Assembly: GCF_018860745.1 (NCBI RefSeq)
Contig: NZ_JAHKPY010000014.1
Coordinates: forward strand, 186,001 to 250,000
DNA: 64,000 nt
From: Zobellia uliginosa
Lineage (GTDB): Bacteria; Bacteroidota; Bacteroidia; Flavobacteriales; Flavobacteriaceae
Direction: 5' to 3'
In this document: positions 17,065 to 24,018 of the stretch, piece after piece
Layout of the letters: the number at the start of each line of letters is the position of its first letter
How positions within the stretch are numbered: the first letter of the stretch is position 1
Translations under genes and position numbers: made by a program
The notes under the pieces: model-generated
The model's input: only the letters and a program-made list of their open reading frames with translations
Told to the model about the DNA's origin: nothing
The model's database searches: none

Positions 17065-17322
17065 TTTATATTACGTTGGAGTTAGTTTAAAAGACTTCTA
17101 CGAAATTAGGGCATAAGCTTGGCTTTAACAAACTTTGTGGCCGTTTAGTAAAGTATTTAGAAACGTTTTAAGCAAGGCCTTAGAAATTTATCCTAAATGA
17201 CGTCTAATTTAAAGTTTCAACACAAAAAGATAATCTCAGGGTTTTTTTTAACATCTCGTTTCTGTACCTCCGTTTTTTGCCCGATATTCAGGCTCTAAAT
17301 GCCTTCAAAACTCGGTTAAATT

Positions 17323-18213
17323 ATGGATATTGCCCTTCTTTCCGTTAGTATGAATGTCTATTCTACCCAAAGAATAGCTAATGAAGCTAAAAACCTAGGA
17401 CATCATATAGAGTGTATTGACCACACCAAATGTTCAATAAAAATAGGCGGCAATAAACCTCAAGTTCTTTTTAAAAACGATAATATTTTGGATGCCTTTG
17501 ACGCTATCATTCCGCGTATTGGAACAAAAGTTACCCACCATGGCGCTTCGGTTGTTAAACAATTTGAAATGAACAAGGTGTTTAGTACAGCACATTCTGC
17601 TAATATATCTAAAGCCAGAAACAAGGCCAAAACCCTTCAACTACTATCAAATAGAGGTATCCCAATACCAAAAACCCTATTCTCTATTGACCCGGATGAT
17701 ATTGATCAACAAATAGATATTCTAGGTGGCGCACCGCTGATTATTAAGATTCAGGAAGGCACGCACGGATTGGGTGTAATTCTGGCTGAAACCAAAAAAT
17801 CCGCTAAATCCATTATTGATACTTTTTACAAAATGGACACCAATATTCTTATGCAGGAGTTCATCAAAGAAAGTAATGGCGAAGATATTAGGGCTTTTGT
17901 AGTTGGAGACAAGGTAGTGGCCAGCATGAAACGTACCAGCGACAACGATGAATTTCGTTCCAATGTGCATCGCGGCGGAAGTACGTCAGCCGTAATATTG
18001 ACCCCAAAAGAAAAATCAATAGCATTAAATGCCGCAAAACACATTGGATTGGGGGTAGCAGGCGTAGATTTGATCCGTTCAAAGAAAGGTCCTTTGTTAA
18101 TTGAGGTAAATGCTTCTCCAGGACTACAGGGTATTGAGGCTGCAACAGGTATAAATATTGCTAAGGAAATTATACATTATGTAGAACAAAGTTGTCGTAA
18201 AAAAAGAAAATAA
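17323..18213 (+). CDS. rimK: RimK-type ATP-grasp alpha-L-glutamate ligase
   Basis: An ATP-grasp ligase of the RimK family, which in E. coli adds glutamates to the C-terminus of ribosomal protein S6. The 296 residues comprise a pre-ATP-grasp domain (about 1-95) and an ATP-grasp domain (about 100-290). Landmarks are LIIKIQEGTHGLGV (139-152, with the ATP-contacting Lys142), QEF (178-180), Asp249 and the Mg-binding LIEVNASPG (259-267). Size and motifs match RimK well. It is followed 37 bp downstream by an M14-family deacylase, probably in one operon. The divergent neighbour is sdhCAB. Target protein identity (S6 or another) is inference. Confidence 0.88.
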   Translation: MDIALLSVSMNVYSTQRIANEAKNLGHHIECIDHTKCSIKIGGNKPQVLFKNDNILDAFDAIIPRIGTKVTHHGASVVKQFEMNKVFSTAHSANISKARNKAKTLQLLSNRGIPIPKTLFSIDPDDIDQQIDILGGAPLIIKIQEGTHGLGVILAETKKSAKSIIDTFYKMDTNILMQEFIKESNGEDIRAFVVGDKVVASMKRTSDNDEFRSNVHRGGSTSAVILTPKEKSIALNAAKHIGLGVAGVDLIRSKKGPLLIEVNASPGLQGIEAATGINIAKEIIHYVEQSCRKKRK

Positions 18214-18250
18214 CTCATTTAATCAGGTTGGGAGAACATCTAAAAAACAT

Positions 18251-19240
18251 ATGGAAAGTAATAAGACCATCATTATAGAAGGTGAAAGTGTAAAGCCCGG
18301 AGAATCCAAACTGTTGAATATAAGTATAGACCGACTTCCAACAGGAACATTGATCGATATTCCCATTTACGTATTCAATTCCAAAAATCCTGGGCCTACA
18401 CTTTTAATACAAGCTGGCCTGCATGGAGATGAAATTAACGGAATTGAAATCGTTCGCCGCATGTTGACCGAAAAACGATTCAACATTACCAGCGGTGCAG
18501 TAATTGCCGTTCCTATTTTGAACATTTTTGGATTTATTCACTATTCTAGGGATGTCCCCGACGGAAAAGATGTAAACCGAAGCTTTCCCGGTTCAAAAAC
18601 AGGTTCCATGGCCGGCCGTATAGCCTACCACTATACATCAGCAGTTCTTTCTCAGGTAGATTACGGAATAGACCTCCATACCGGTGGAGGACAGCGGCAT
18701 AACTTTCCACAAATTAGGTACACGGACAATGATATTCAAAGCCAACAACTTGCCAAGGTCTTTAACGCACCAATTACTTTTTCTTCTAAACTGATCAAAG
18801 GTTCTTTTAGAAATGCCGCTCATCAATTAAAAATACCTACGGTTGTGTTTGAAGCTGGAGAAAGTATGCGTTTTGATGATTACTCAATCATAGAGGGCAT
18901 AAAAGGTATTTTAAATGTTATGAGGCATTTTAAGATGATTGCCTGCTTGGAGCCAAAATACAGTGAACGAAACAATACGGTTCACCTAGAGAACAGAAAG
19001 TGGCTGCGCGCTCCCACCGCAGGCATGTTCATTCCTAAAATATTAAATGGCAGTAAAATTGAAAAGGGAGAGGTACTAGGTATCGTTTCCGGGCCGTATG
19101 CCAAACGGAGTAAAGTAGTAAAAGCCCCTTTTGATGGATTGGTTTTTTGCATTAATCACCAAGCGGTGGTCAATAGAGGTGATGCTCTTTTCCATATGGG
19201 CAAACCCAACAACGAAGATGTTAAAGAAGCAGATATATAA
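18251..19240 (+). CDS. M14-family deacylase/carboxypeptidase (succinylglutamate desuccinylase/aspartoacylase-like)
   Basis: A zinc hydrolase of the AstE/ASPA branch of the M14 carboxypeptidase fold, 329 residues, cytoplasmic. The zinc ligands are His58 and Glu61 (GLHGDE) and His143 (DLHTGG); Arg110 in DVNRSFPG would bind the substrate carboxylate, and the acidic FEAGES (200-205) supplies the general base. The C-terminal ~90 residues (from NRKWLRAPTAGMF) resemble the beta-barrel lobe of this family. No other arginine-catabolism (ast) genes are near, so succinylglutamate is an unlikely substrate. Adjacency to rimK suggests it may act on the product of RimK, for example by removing terminal glutamates; that is inference. 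Confidence 0.8.
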   Translation: MESNKTIIIEGESVKPGESKLLNISIDRLPTGTLIDIPIYVFNSKNPGPTLLIQAGLHGDEINGIEIVRRMLTEKRFNITSGAVIAVPILNIFGFIHYSRDVPDGKDVNRSFPGSKTGSMAGRIAYHYTSAVLSQVDYGIDLHTGGGQRHNFPQIRYTDNDIQSQQLAKVFNAPITFSSKLIKGSFRNAAHQLKIPTVVFEAGESMRFDDYSIIEGIKGILNVMRHFKMIACLEPKYSERNNTVHLENRKWLRAPTAGMFIPKILNGSKIEKGEVLGIVSGPYAKRSKVVKAPFDGLVFCINHQAVVNRGDALFHMGKPNNEDVKEADI

Positions 19241-19316
19241 CAGCCGCTAATATGTGTTTTATAGTACAAAAGAGAAAGCTAAAATCTTATGACCTAGTAC
19301 GCACGCTATAAAAAAA

Positions 19317-19334
19317 CCGACTGTATAGTTTGTA
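19317..19334. promoter_or_regulatory. 18-bp imperfect palindrome, TetR-operator-like
   Basis: ACCGACTGTATAGTTTGT. Its halves match the recurring form ACMGACY-N4-RGTCKGT found elsewhere in this window, though less well than the other copies. It lies 77 bp after the M14 gene stop, in a convergent intergenic region with no T-run directly after it. Protein-binding site or degenerate terminator remain alternatives. Confidence 0.35.
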
Positions 19335-19442
19335 AAGTAACTACCACTTTGGTCAACACCACGTAATTCAGTAGTTCATCGATTAAGCACAACTTTACAA
19401 CAGAAGTTTATCAAGCAAAGAATCAACCATCAAACACACTAG

Positions 19443-19460
19443 ACAGACTACCTAGTCGGT
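19443..19460. promoter_or_regulatory. 18-bp imperfect palindrome, TetR-operator-like
   Basis: ACAGACTACCTAGTCGGT, including a perfect GACTA-CC-TAGTC core. It lies 32 bp beyond the 3' end of the DUF2721 gene. Together with 19317-19334 it forms a long inverted repeat (AAAACCGACT at 19313-19322 and AGTCGGTTTT at 19454-19463) enclosing about 130 bp. Confidence 0.4.
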
Positions 19461-19491
19461 TTTACTAAATCGGGTATTTTTACTGAATATT

Positions 19492-19881
19492 TTAGTTTTC
19501 CATATCCTCTAACTGAATTTCAAGTGCTTTAGTAGATAGTTGGACTTCAATTAGAGATAGCACTAAAGAAACCATGAGCGCGAAAAGACTGATGCCAAAA
19601 ACAAGATTGGCCCAAAAGCGCAGCTCTACATAAATCAAGGTCATAGTTATAACGGCTAACAGGAAACTAAATATTGCTGTTGCCTGCATGTTCTTAATAA
19701 TGGATAATCGTTTTCTTAGTTTCTTAACTTGCAAAGCAATCGCGGGAGAGGAGGTCTCTTCATATTTTTGGTGAAGCTGCCTAATTAGAGCGGCGATAGC
19801 TAGGTATCTAGCATTATAAGCCAGCATAGTTAATGATATAGCAGGAAAAAGTAGCGCCGGTATACTTAAGGTAAGTTCCAT
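19492..19881 (-). CDS. DUF2721 family membrane protein
   Basis: A 129-residue inner-membrane protein that I recognise as the DUF2721 pattern: an N-terminal hydrophobic segment (about 5-30), a charged cytoplasmic region with basic repeats (about 33-66) and two further hydrophobic spans (about 68-88 and 92-112), ending in an acidic tail. Function is unknown. The start ATG is 2 bp after the stop codon of the ThuA gene, so the two are cotranscribed and probably translationally coupled. Nothing else in its context points to a role. Confidence 0.75.
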   Translation of the reverse strand: MELTLSIPALLFPAISLTMLAYNARYLAIAALIRQLHQKYEETSSPAIALQVKKLRKRLSIIKNMQATAIFSFLLAVITMTLIYVELRFWANLVFGISLFALMVSLVLSLIEVQLSTKALEIQLEDMEN

Positions 19882-19883
19882 AA

Positions 19884-20858
19884 CTATTTATCAAACTTTA
19901 TGGAACTCGTTTTATCAGCTGTTGGAAAATTATTTGGAATTGTCTGGGTCACCTCACCAGTTGCTGCCCATTCGGCACCTCTTAACATGCTGGTTAAAAA
20001 GCCCACACATTGAACTGAATAATCTACATGTCCCATAATATTGTGAAAAATACGGCCTTTACCATAGTTTAATGCCATAAGCGCTGGTTCATGTCTCCCA
20101 GTACCTTTGTTTTGGGGGTCTGAGTATGCAGTTGCCAAAACAACCATGTTTTCCGCAGGGCCGCGCAAGCTATTATAAAGTTCATCTTTTGTATGTAGCC
20201 ATACTTCTGGCATTCCTTTGGTAATTGGGTGTTCTTTTCTAATTTGAATCTGATATTCACTTTGTGGACCATGGGCTCCGGCACTACCAGGACTATCATC
20301 ACGAATAAGTTCGCCGTCATTATTGTAATACACATACGGACCATCTTTTTCGGTTCGGTCTCCCCAACCTCCTAAACCGATCATTTCGTTATAAGCTTCC
20401 CATTTAGGGAAGGAATTATCGGCCGCGTGAAAAACAACTAGTCCACCTCCTTTTTTGATGTATTTCTCAAATTTCTTTTGTGTTTCCTCAGGCCATGGAG
20501 CAGCATTCCATCCAAAATTACAAATCACTAAATCATATTTTGAAAAATCTGGATTATAATTCGGATCTATTTCTGGTTTTTCTTTTGCTTCAGTTTTAGG
20601 AAGGTCTGGTATTGGATATTCCTTAATAAAATCATCTCCTTTCCAAGTGAATGCGGAACGAGCCACCTCAACAGTGAACAAATCACTATTTTCCATTTCC
20701 ATCTTTAGAAAATATGTAATCTTTGGCCACTGATCATGATTATTTTGGCCATCAACTATCAATGTTTTGATTTTTTTTGAAGTAGATTTTTGAGATAAGA
20801 GCCCATTTGAAACAAAAGCAACGCAAAGCACTAAAACCAAGGTTCGATAATTATACAT
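19884..20858 (-). CDS. ThuA domain protein, exported
   Basis: A 324-residue protein with an N-terminal signal peptide (about 1-22, ending NGLLSQ) and a ThuA/trehalose-utilisation domain of the class I glutamine amidotransferase-like fold over most of its length. Visible features are LIVDGQNNHDQWP (34-46), the strand-turn LVICNFGWNAAPWP, GGGLVVFHAADNSFP and the late GRIFHNIMGHVDYS block. Proteins of this type in Bacteroidota are tied to carbohydrate utilisation, but no biochemical activity is firmly known. The location is periplasmic or outer-surface. It is the first gene of an operon with the DUF2721 gene and is divergent from the aminotransferase gene. Confidence 0.85.
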   Translation of the reverse strand: MYNYRTLVLVLCVAFVSNGLLSQKSTSKKIKTLIVDGQNNHDQWPKITYFLKMEMENSDLFTVEVARSAFTWKGDDFIKEYPIPDLPKTEAKEKPEIDPNYNPDFSKYDLVICNFGWNAAPWPEETQKKFEKYIKKGGGLVVFHAADNSFPKWEAYNEMIGLGGWGDRTEKDGPYVYYNNDGELIRDDSPGSAGAHGPQSEYQIQIRKEHPITKGMPEVWLHTKDELYNSLRGPAENMVVLATAYSDPQNKGTGRHEPALMALNYGKGRIFHNIMGHVDYSVQCVGFLTSMLRGAEWAATGEVTQTIPNNFPTADKTSSIKFDK

Positions 20859-20970
20859 ATTGGAAATTTTGGATGACTAAATATAAGGGATTGTAGTTAA
20901 TTTTATAACAAAAAGAAAAAGTATATACTTCATAAAGCCTTAAATTGAAATCTAAATCGAACATAAGAAA

Positions 20971-22128
20971 ATGGCTTCCTCTAAATTAACATTTACATCT
21001 AAACTTCCAAATGCGAAAACTACCATTTTCACCACTGTTGGTAATTTGGCCCGTAAAAACAATGCAGTAGATTTATCACAGGGATTTCCAAATTTTGAGG
21101 TAGATCAAAAATTAAGAGAACTTGTTACGGATGCCATGGAAAATGGCCATAACCAATATGCTTCTATGCAAGGGTATTATGGTCTGAGAGAAGTAATATC
21201 AGAAAAAATCGAGGCCATTCACAACAAACTTTATAATCCCGAAACGGAAATAACCGTTACGGTGGGCGCAACACAGGCCATATTTACCGCCATAACCGCT
21301 TTTGTTAATATAGGCGATGAAGTAATTGTTTTTAAACCAGCGTATGACTGTTATGAACCTGCAATTGAACTTAATGGAGGAACTCCTATTTGTGTGCAAC
21401 TAGATGCCAATGGCTATAAAGTGGATTGGAAAGTTTTTAAAAACAAGATTACTAAAAAAACTAGAATGGTGATTATAAATACACCCCATAACCCAAGTGG
21501 ACGTATATTCTCTAAAGATGATATGTTGCGTTTACAGGAAATTCTAAGGCCTACCAATTGCATTATTATTAGTGATGAAGTGTACGAGCATATTATTTTT
21601 GATGAAAACGAACATTATAGTGCCTCTCGTTTTGAGGACTTGTCACAACGTAGTTTTGTATGTGCCTCTTTTGGAAAAACCTTTCATGTTACCGGATGGA
21701 AAATAGGGTATTGCGCCGCACCCGCAGATTTGATGCAAGAATTTAGAAAGACACACCAGTTTGCCGTATTCTGCGTAGACCATCCCGTACAACGTTCTAT
21801 GGCAGCATATCTTGTTAATGAAGAAAACTATTTTGGCTTGCCTTTATTTTATCAGAAAAAGAGAGATTTATTTATTGAGGGGCTAAAAGACACTAGATTT
21901 AAACTAAAACCCTCTGATGGGACCTATTTTCAACTGTTGGATTATACCGATATAACCGAAGAAACAGATGAGGATTTTGCGAAGCGCCTAATCGTTGATT
22001 ATAAATTGGCAAGTATACCCATATCTTCTTTTAACGTTGGTAATAGGCAAGACGGTGTCCTGCGATTTTGTTTTGCAAAGAAAAATGAGACTTTAGAAGA
22101 GGCCCTTGATATTCTTCGAACACTTTAA
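20971..22128 (+). CDS. Class I aminotransferase, methionine/kynurenine type
   Basis: A PLP-dependent fold-type I aminotransferase of 385 residues, closest in pattern to YbdL (methionine aminotransferase) and kynurenine aminotransferases. The Schiff-base lysine is Lys236 in SFGKTFHVTGWK; Asn174 (NTPHNPSG) and Asp202 (SDEVYEH) hold the cofactor; the carboxylate-binding Arg lies in the late LRFCFAKK segment. LSQGFPNF (35-42) and the QYASMQGYYGLREV block (62-75) are typical of this branch. Cytoplasmic. The role is probably transamination of methionine or aromatic residues, possibly in methionine salvage, but neighbours give no support either way. Confidence 0.87.
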   Translation: MASSKLTFTSKLPNAKTTIFTTVGNLARKNNAVDLSQGFPNFEVDQKLRELVTDAMENGHNQYASMQGYYGLREVISEKIEAIHNKLYNPETEITVTVGATQAIFTAITAFVNIGDEVIVFKPAYDCYEPAIELNGGTPICVQLDANGYKVDWKVFKNKITKKTRMVIINTPHNPSGRIFSKDDMLRLQEILRPTNCIIISDEVYEHIIFDENEHYSASRFEDLSQRSFVCASFGKTFHVTGWKIGYCAAPADLMQEFRKTHQFAVFCVDHPVQRSMAAYLVNEENYFGLPLFYQKKRDLFIEGLKDTRFKLKPSDGTYFQLLDYTDITEETDEDFAKRLIVDYKLASIPISSFNVGNRQDGVLRFCFAKKNETLEEALDILRTL

Positions 22129-22159
22129 ACATAAGTATGGGACCAAAAAATAGGGTACA

Positions 22160-22450
22160 AAAAAAGCGGCCTTTGGGTGAGCCACTTTTTTAAATTTTTT
22201 CTTCAAAGAGCTTTACAGCATAAACAACTTTCTTGTTAGCATTACAATTCCACTAAAAAAGTCATTCTTATACACTTGTATCTCTTCGGGTGATTGATTG
22301 ATTTGGGCTTCCATAGGTTTTTAGTTTTGTGTAAAATCGGATTTGGGACGCGACTTTCAATTAATAATACCATAAAAATAGTACCTAACCCTCAACTAAA
22401 AAAAATCTTGTTGTGAAGCAGTATTAATCTGTTGTGAACAATCAATTTGA
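22160..22450 (+). repeat. Dispersed intergenic element, diverged copy 3
   Basis: Follows the aminotransferase gene as copies 1 and 2 follow theirs. It starts with a GC-rich hairpin (AAAAGCGGC at 22162-22170 with GCCACTTTTT at 22181-22190, one mismatch) that can serve as terminator. GATTTGGG (22340-22347) is 68 bp before the direct repeats (69 bp in copy 1). TTGTTGTGAA (22408-22417) and CTGTTGTGAA (22429-22438) are identical to copies 1 and 2, whereas most surrounding sequence is not readily alignable. It occupies the 366-bp gap before scoB; nothing else is evident there. Confidence 0.6.
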
Positions 22451-22494
22451 TAGGTTTCTCACAAAAAAACGGCAAAAATCATTAAAGATTTTAC

Positions 22495-23148
22495 TTACAA
22501 CGTCATTTCTGGCACCTCTTCACCTATAATCAAAGTTCCCTCAGTGGCCGCTTTAATTTCATCTACAGAAACCCTCGGGGCACGCTCTAGCAATTTAAAT
22601 CCATCTTGAGTAACCTCTATTACCGCCAAGTTGGTAACAATTTTGGTTACACAACCCACTCCAGTAAGCGGTAAGCTACACCTTTTTAAGAGCTTGGATT
22701 CTCCAGCGCGGTTGGTATGCATCATGGCGACAATTATATTTTCGGCAGAGGCCACTAAATCCATAGCACCACCCATACCTTTAACCATTTTGCCAGGAAT
22801 TTTCCAATTGGCTATATCTCCGGTTTCTGAAACCTCCATGGCTCCCAAAATGGTAAGGTCTACGTGTTTACCGCGTATCATCGCAAAACTTGTGGCAGAG
22901 TCAAAAAAAGAAGCTCCGTTAAGTGTTGTAATAGTTTGCTTTCCTGCATTTATAATATCAGCATCTTCTTCTCCTTCAAACGGAAATGGACCCATGCCCA
23001 AAACTCCGTTTTCGCTTTGAAATTCTACATTTATATCATCTCTTACAAAGTTGGCGACCAAGGTGGGAATACCAATACCCAAGTTTACATAGTAGCCATC
23101 TTTGACTTCTTTTGCAATTCGCTTTGCGATTCCATTTTTATCTAACAT
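22495..23148 (-). CDS. scoB: 3-oxoacid CoA-transferase subunit B
   Basis: Beta subunit of succinyl-CoA:3-ketoacid (acetoacetate) CoA-transferase, which moves CoA between an acyl donor and acetoacetate in ketone-body or fatty-acid-derived metabolism. The catalytic Glu47 is in SENGVLGMGPFP. The glycine-rich GYYVNLGIGIPTL (18-30) and GGAMDLV segments are typical. The length (217) is normal for the two-subunit enzyme. It is cotranscribed after scoA with a 48-bp gap. No other beta-oxidation genes are adjacent. Cytoplasmic heterodimer or heterotetramer. Confidence 0.93.
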   Translation of the reverse strand: MLDKNGIAKRIAKEVKDGYYVNLGIGIPTLVANFVRDDINVEFQSENGVLGMGPFPFEGEEDADIINAGKQTITTLNGASFFDSATSFAMIRGKHVDLTILGAMEVSETGDIANWKIPGKMVKGMGGAMDLVASAENIIVAMMHTNRAGESKLLKRCSLPLTGVGCVTKIVTNLAVIEVTQDGFKLLERAPRVSVDEIKAATEGTLIIGEEVPEMTL

Positions 23149-23196
23149 AATGATTGATTTGAAAATGCTTTGATTTGAAGATTAGGTAATTATGAT

Positions 23197-23901
23197 TTAG
23201 TATTGCTTCTTCCGAACGGTTAGCTGTTCAATTCGTTTTTCATAGTCCTTTCCTTGAAAAATACGCTGCACGAATATGCCGGGTATATGAATTTGATTTG
23301 GGTCCAGCTCACCAGCCGGCACAAGCTCTTCAACTTCCGCAACTGTAATCTTTGCAGCTCCACACATACATGGATTAAAATTTCGGGCCGTACCTTTAAA
23401 AATCAGATTACCCGCTTCATCTCCTTTCCATGCTTTTACGAAAGCAAAATCGGCATTGAACGCTTCTTCCAAAACATACATTTTTCCATTGAACTCCCTA
23501 GTTTCTTTTCCTTCCGCAACTTCTGTTCCGTATCCGGCAGGTGTATAAAAGGCCGGGAAACCACCTTGAGCAGCACGACATTTTTCAGCTAAAGTCCCTT
23601 GAGGGGTCAATTCTACCTCAAGCTCTCCGCTTAACATCTGACGTTCAAATTCTTCATTCTCTCCAACATAAGAGGATATCATTTTTTTAATTTGATGTTT
23701 GTGAAGTAAAAGTCCCAGTCCAAAATCATCTACACCCGCATTATTGGAAATACAAGTTATATCTTTGATGTTGGATTCCACTAACTCCGCAATGGCATTT
23801 TCTGGAATTCCGCATAGACCAAAACCACCTAACATAAAGGTCATTCCGTCTTTAATACCTTTCAAGGCTTCTTTTACATCAGTTACTTTCTTAGAGATCA
23901 T
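23197..23901 (-). CDS. scoA: 3-oxoacid CoA-transferase subunit A
   Basis: Alpha subunit partner of scoB, 234 residues. It begins [19 protein letters not shown] with the conserved glycine-rich [13 protein letters not shown] (21-33) that forms part of the CoA site, then [19 protein letters not shown] and the [16 protein letters not shown] block typical of the family. The [25 protein letters not shown] segment is the usual substrate loop. It is first in the scoAB operon. A strong terminator for the preceding PBP1A transcript lies upstream, so scoAB has its own promoter. Confidence 0.93.
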   Translation of the reverse strand: MISKKVTDVKEALKGIKDGMTFMLGGFGLCGIPENAIAELVESNIKDITCISNNAGVDDFGLGLLLHKHQIKKMISSYVGENEEFERQMLSGELEVELTPQGTLAEKCRAAQGGFPAFYTPAGYGTEVAEGKETREFNGKMYVLEEAFNADFAFVKAWKGDEAGNLIFKGTARNFNPCMCGAAKITVAEVEELVPAGELDPNQIHIPGIFVQRIFQGKDYEKRIEQLTVRKKQY

Positions 23902-23953
23902 ATATTAAAAGAATTAAAGATTTCTGTTGCAGTCAAGTTACAATTTTAAAACG

Positions 23954-23992
23954 AAATTGCCCGTGACTTTAAGTGAAAGTCACGGGCAATTT
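23954..23992 (-). terminator. Terminator after PBP1A
   Basis: A perfect 17-bp stem (23954-23970 with 23976-23992, arms containing GCCCGTGACTTT and AAAGTCACGGGC) around a 5-nt loop. On the minus strand it is followed by CGTTTTAAAA. It separates the ricT-gldH-PBP1A transcript from scoAB. Confidence 0.75.
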
Positions 23993-24018
23993 GACAAGCT
24001 TAAAAAGCTTATGATTCA

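Noticed and set aside
18251-19240. Arginine succinyltransferase (ast) pathway gene
   Set aside because: Fold family fits AstE, but none of the other ast genes are adjacent and rimK is the only partner.
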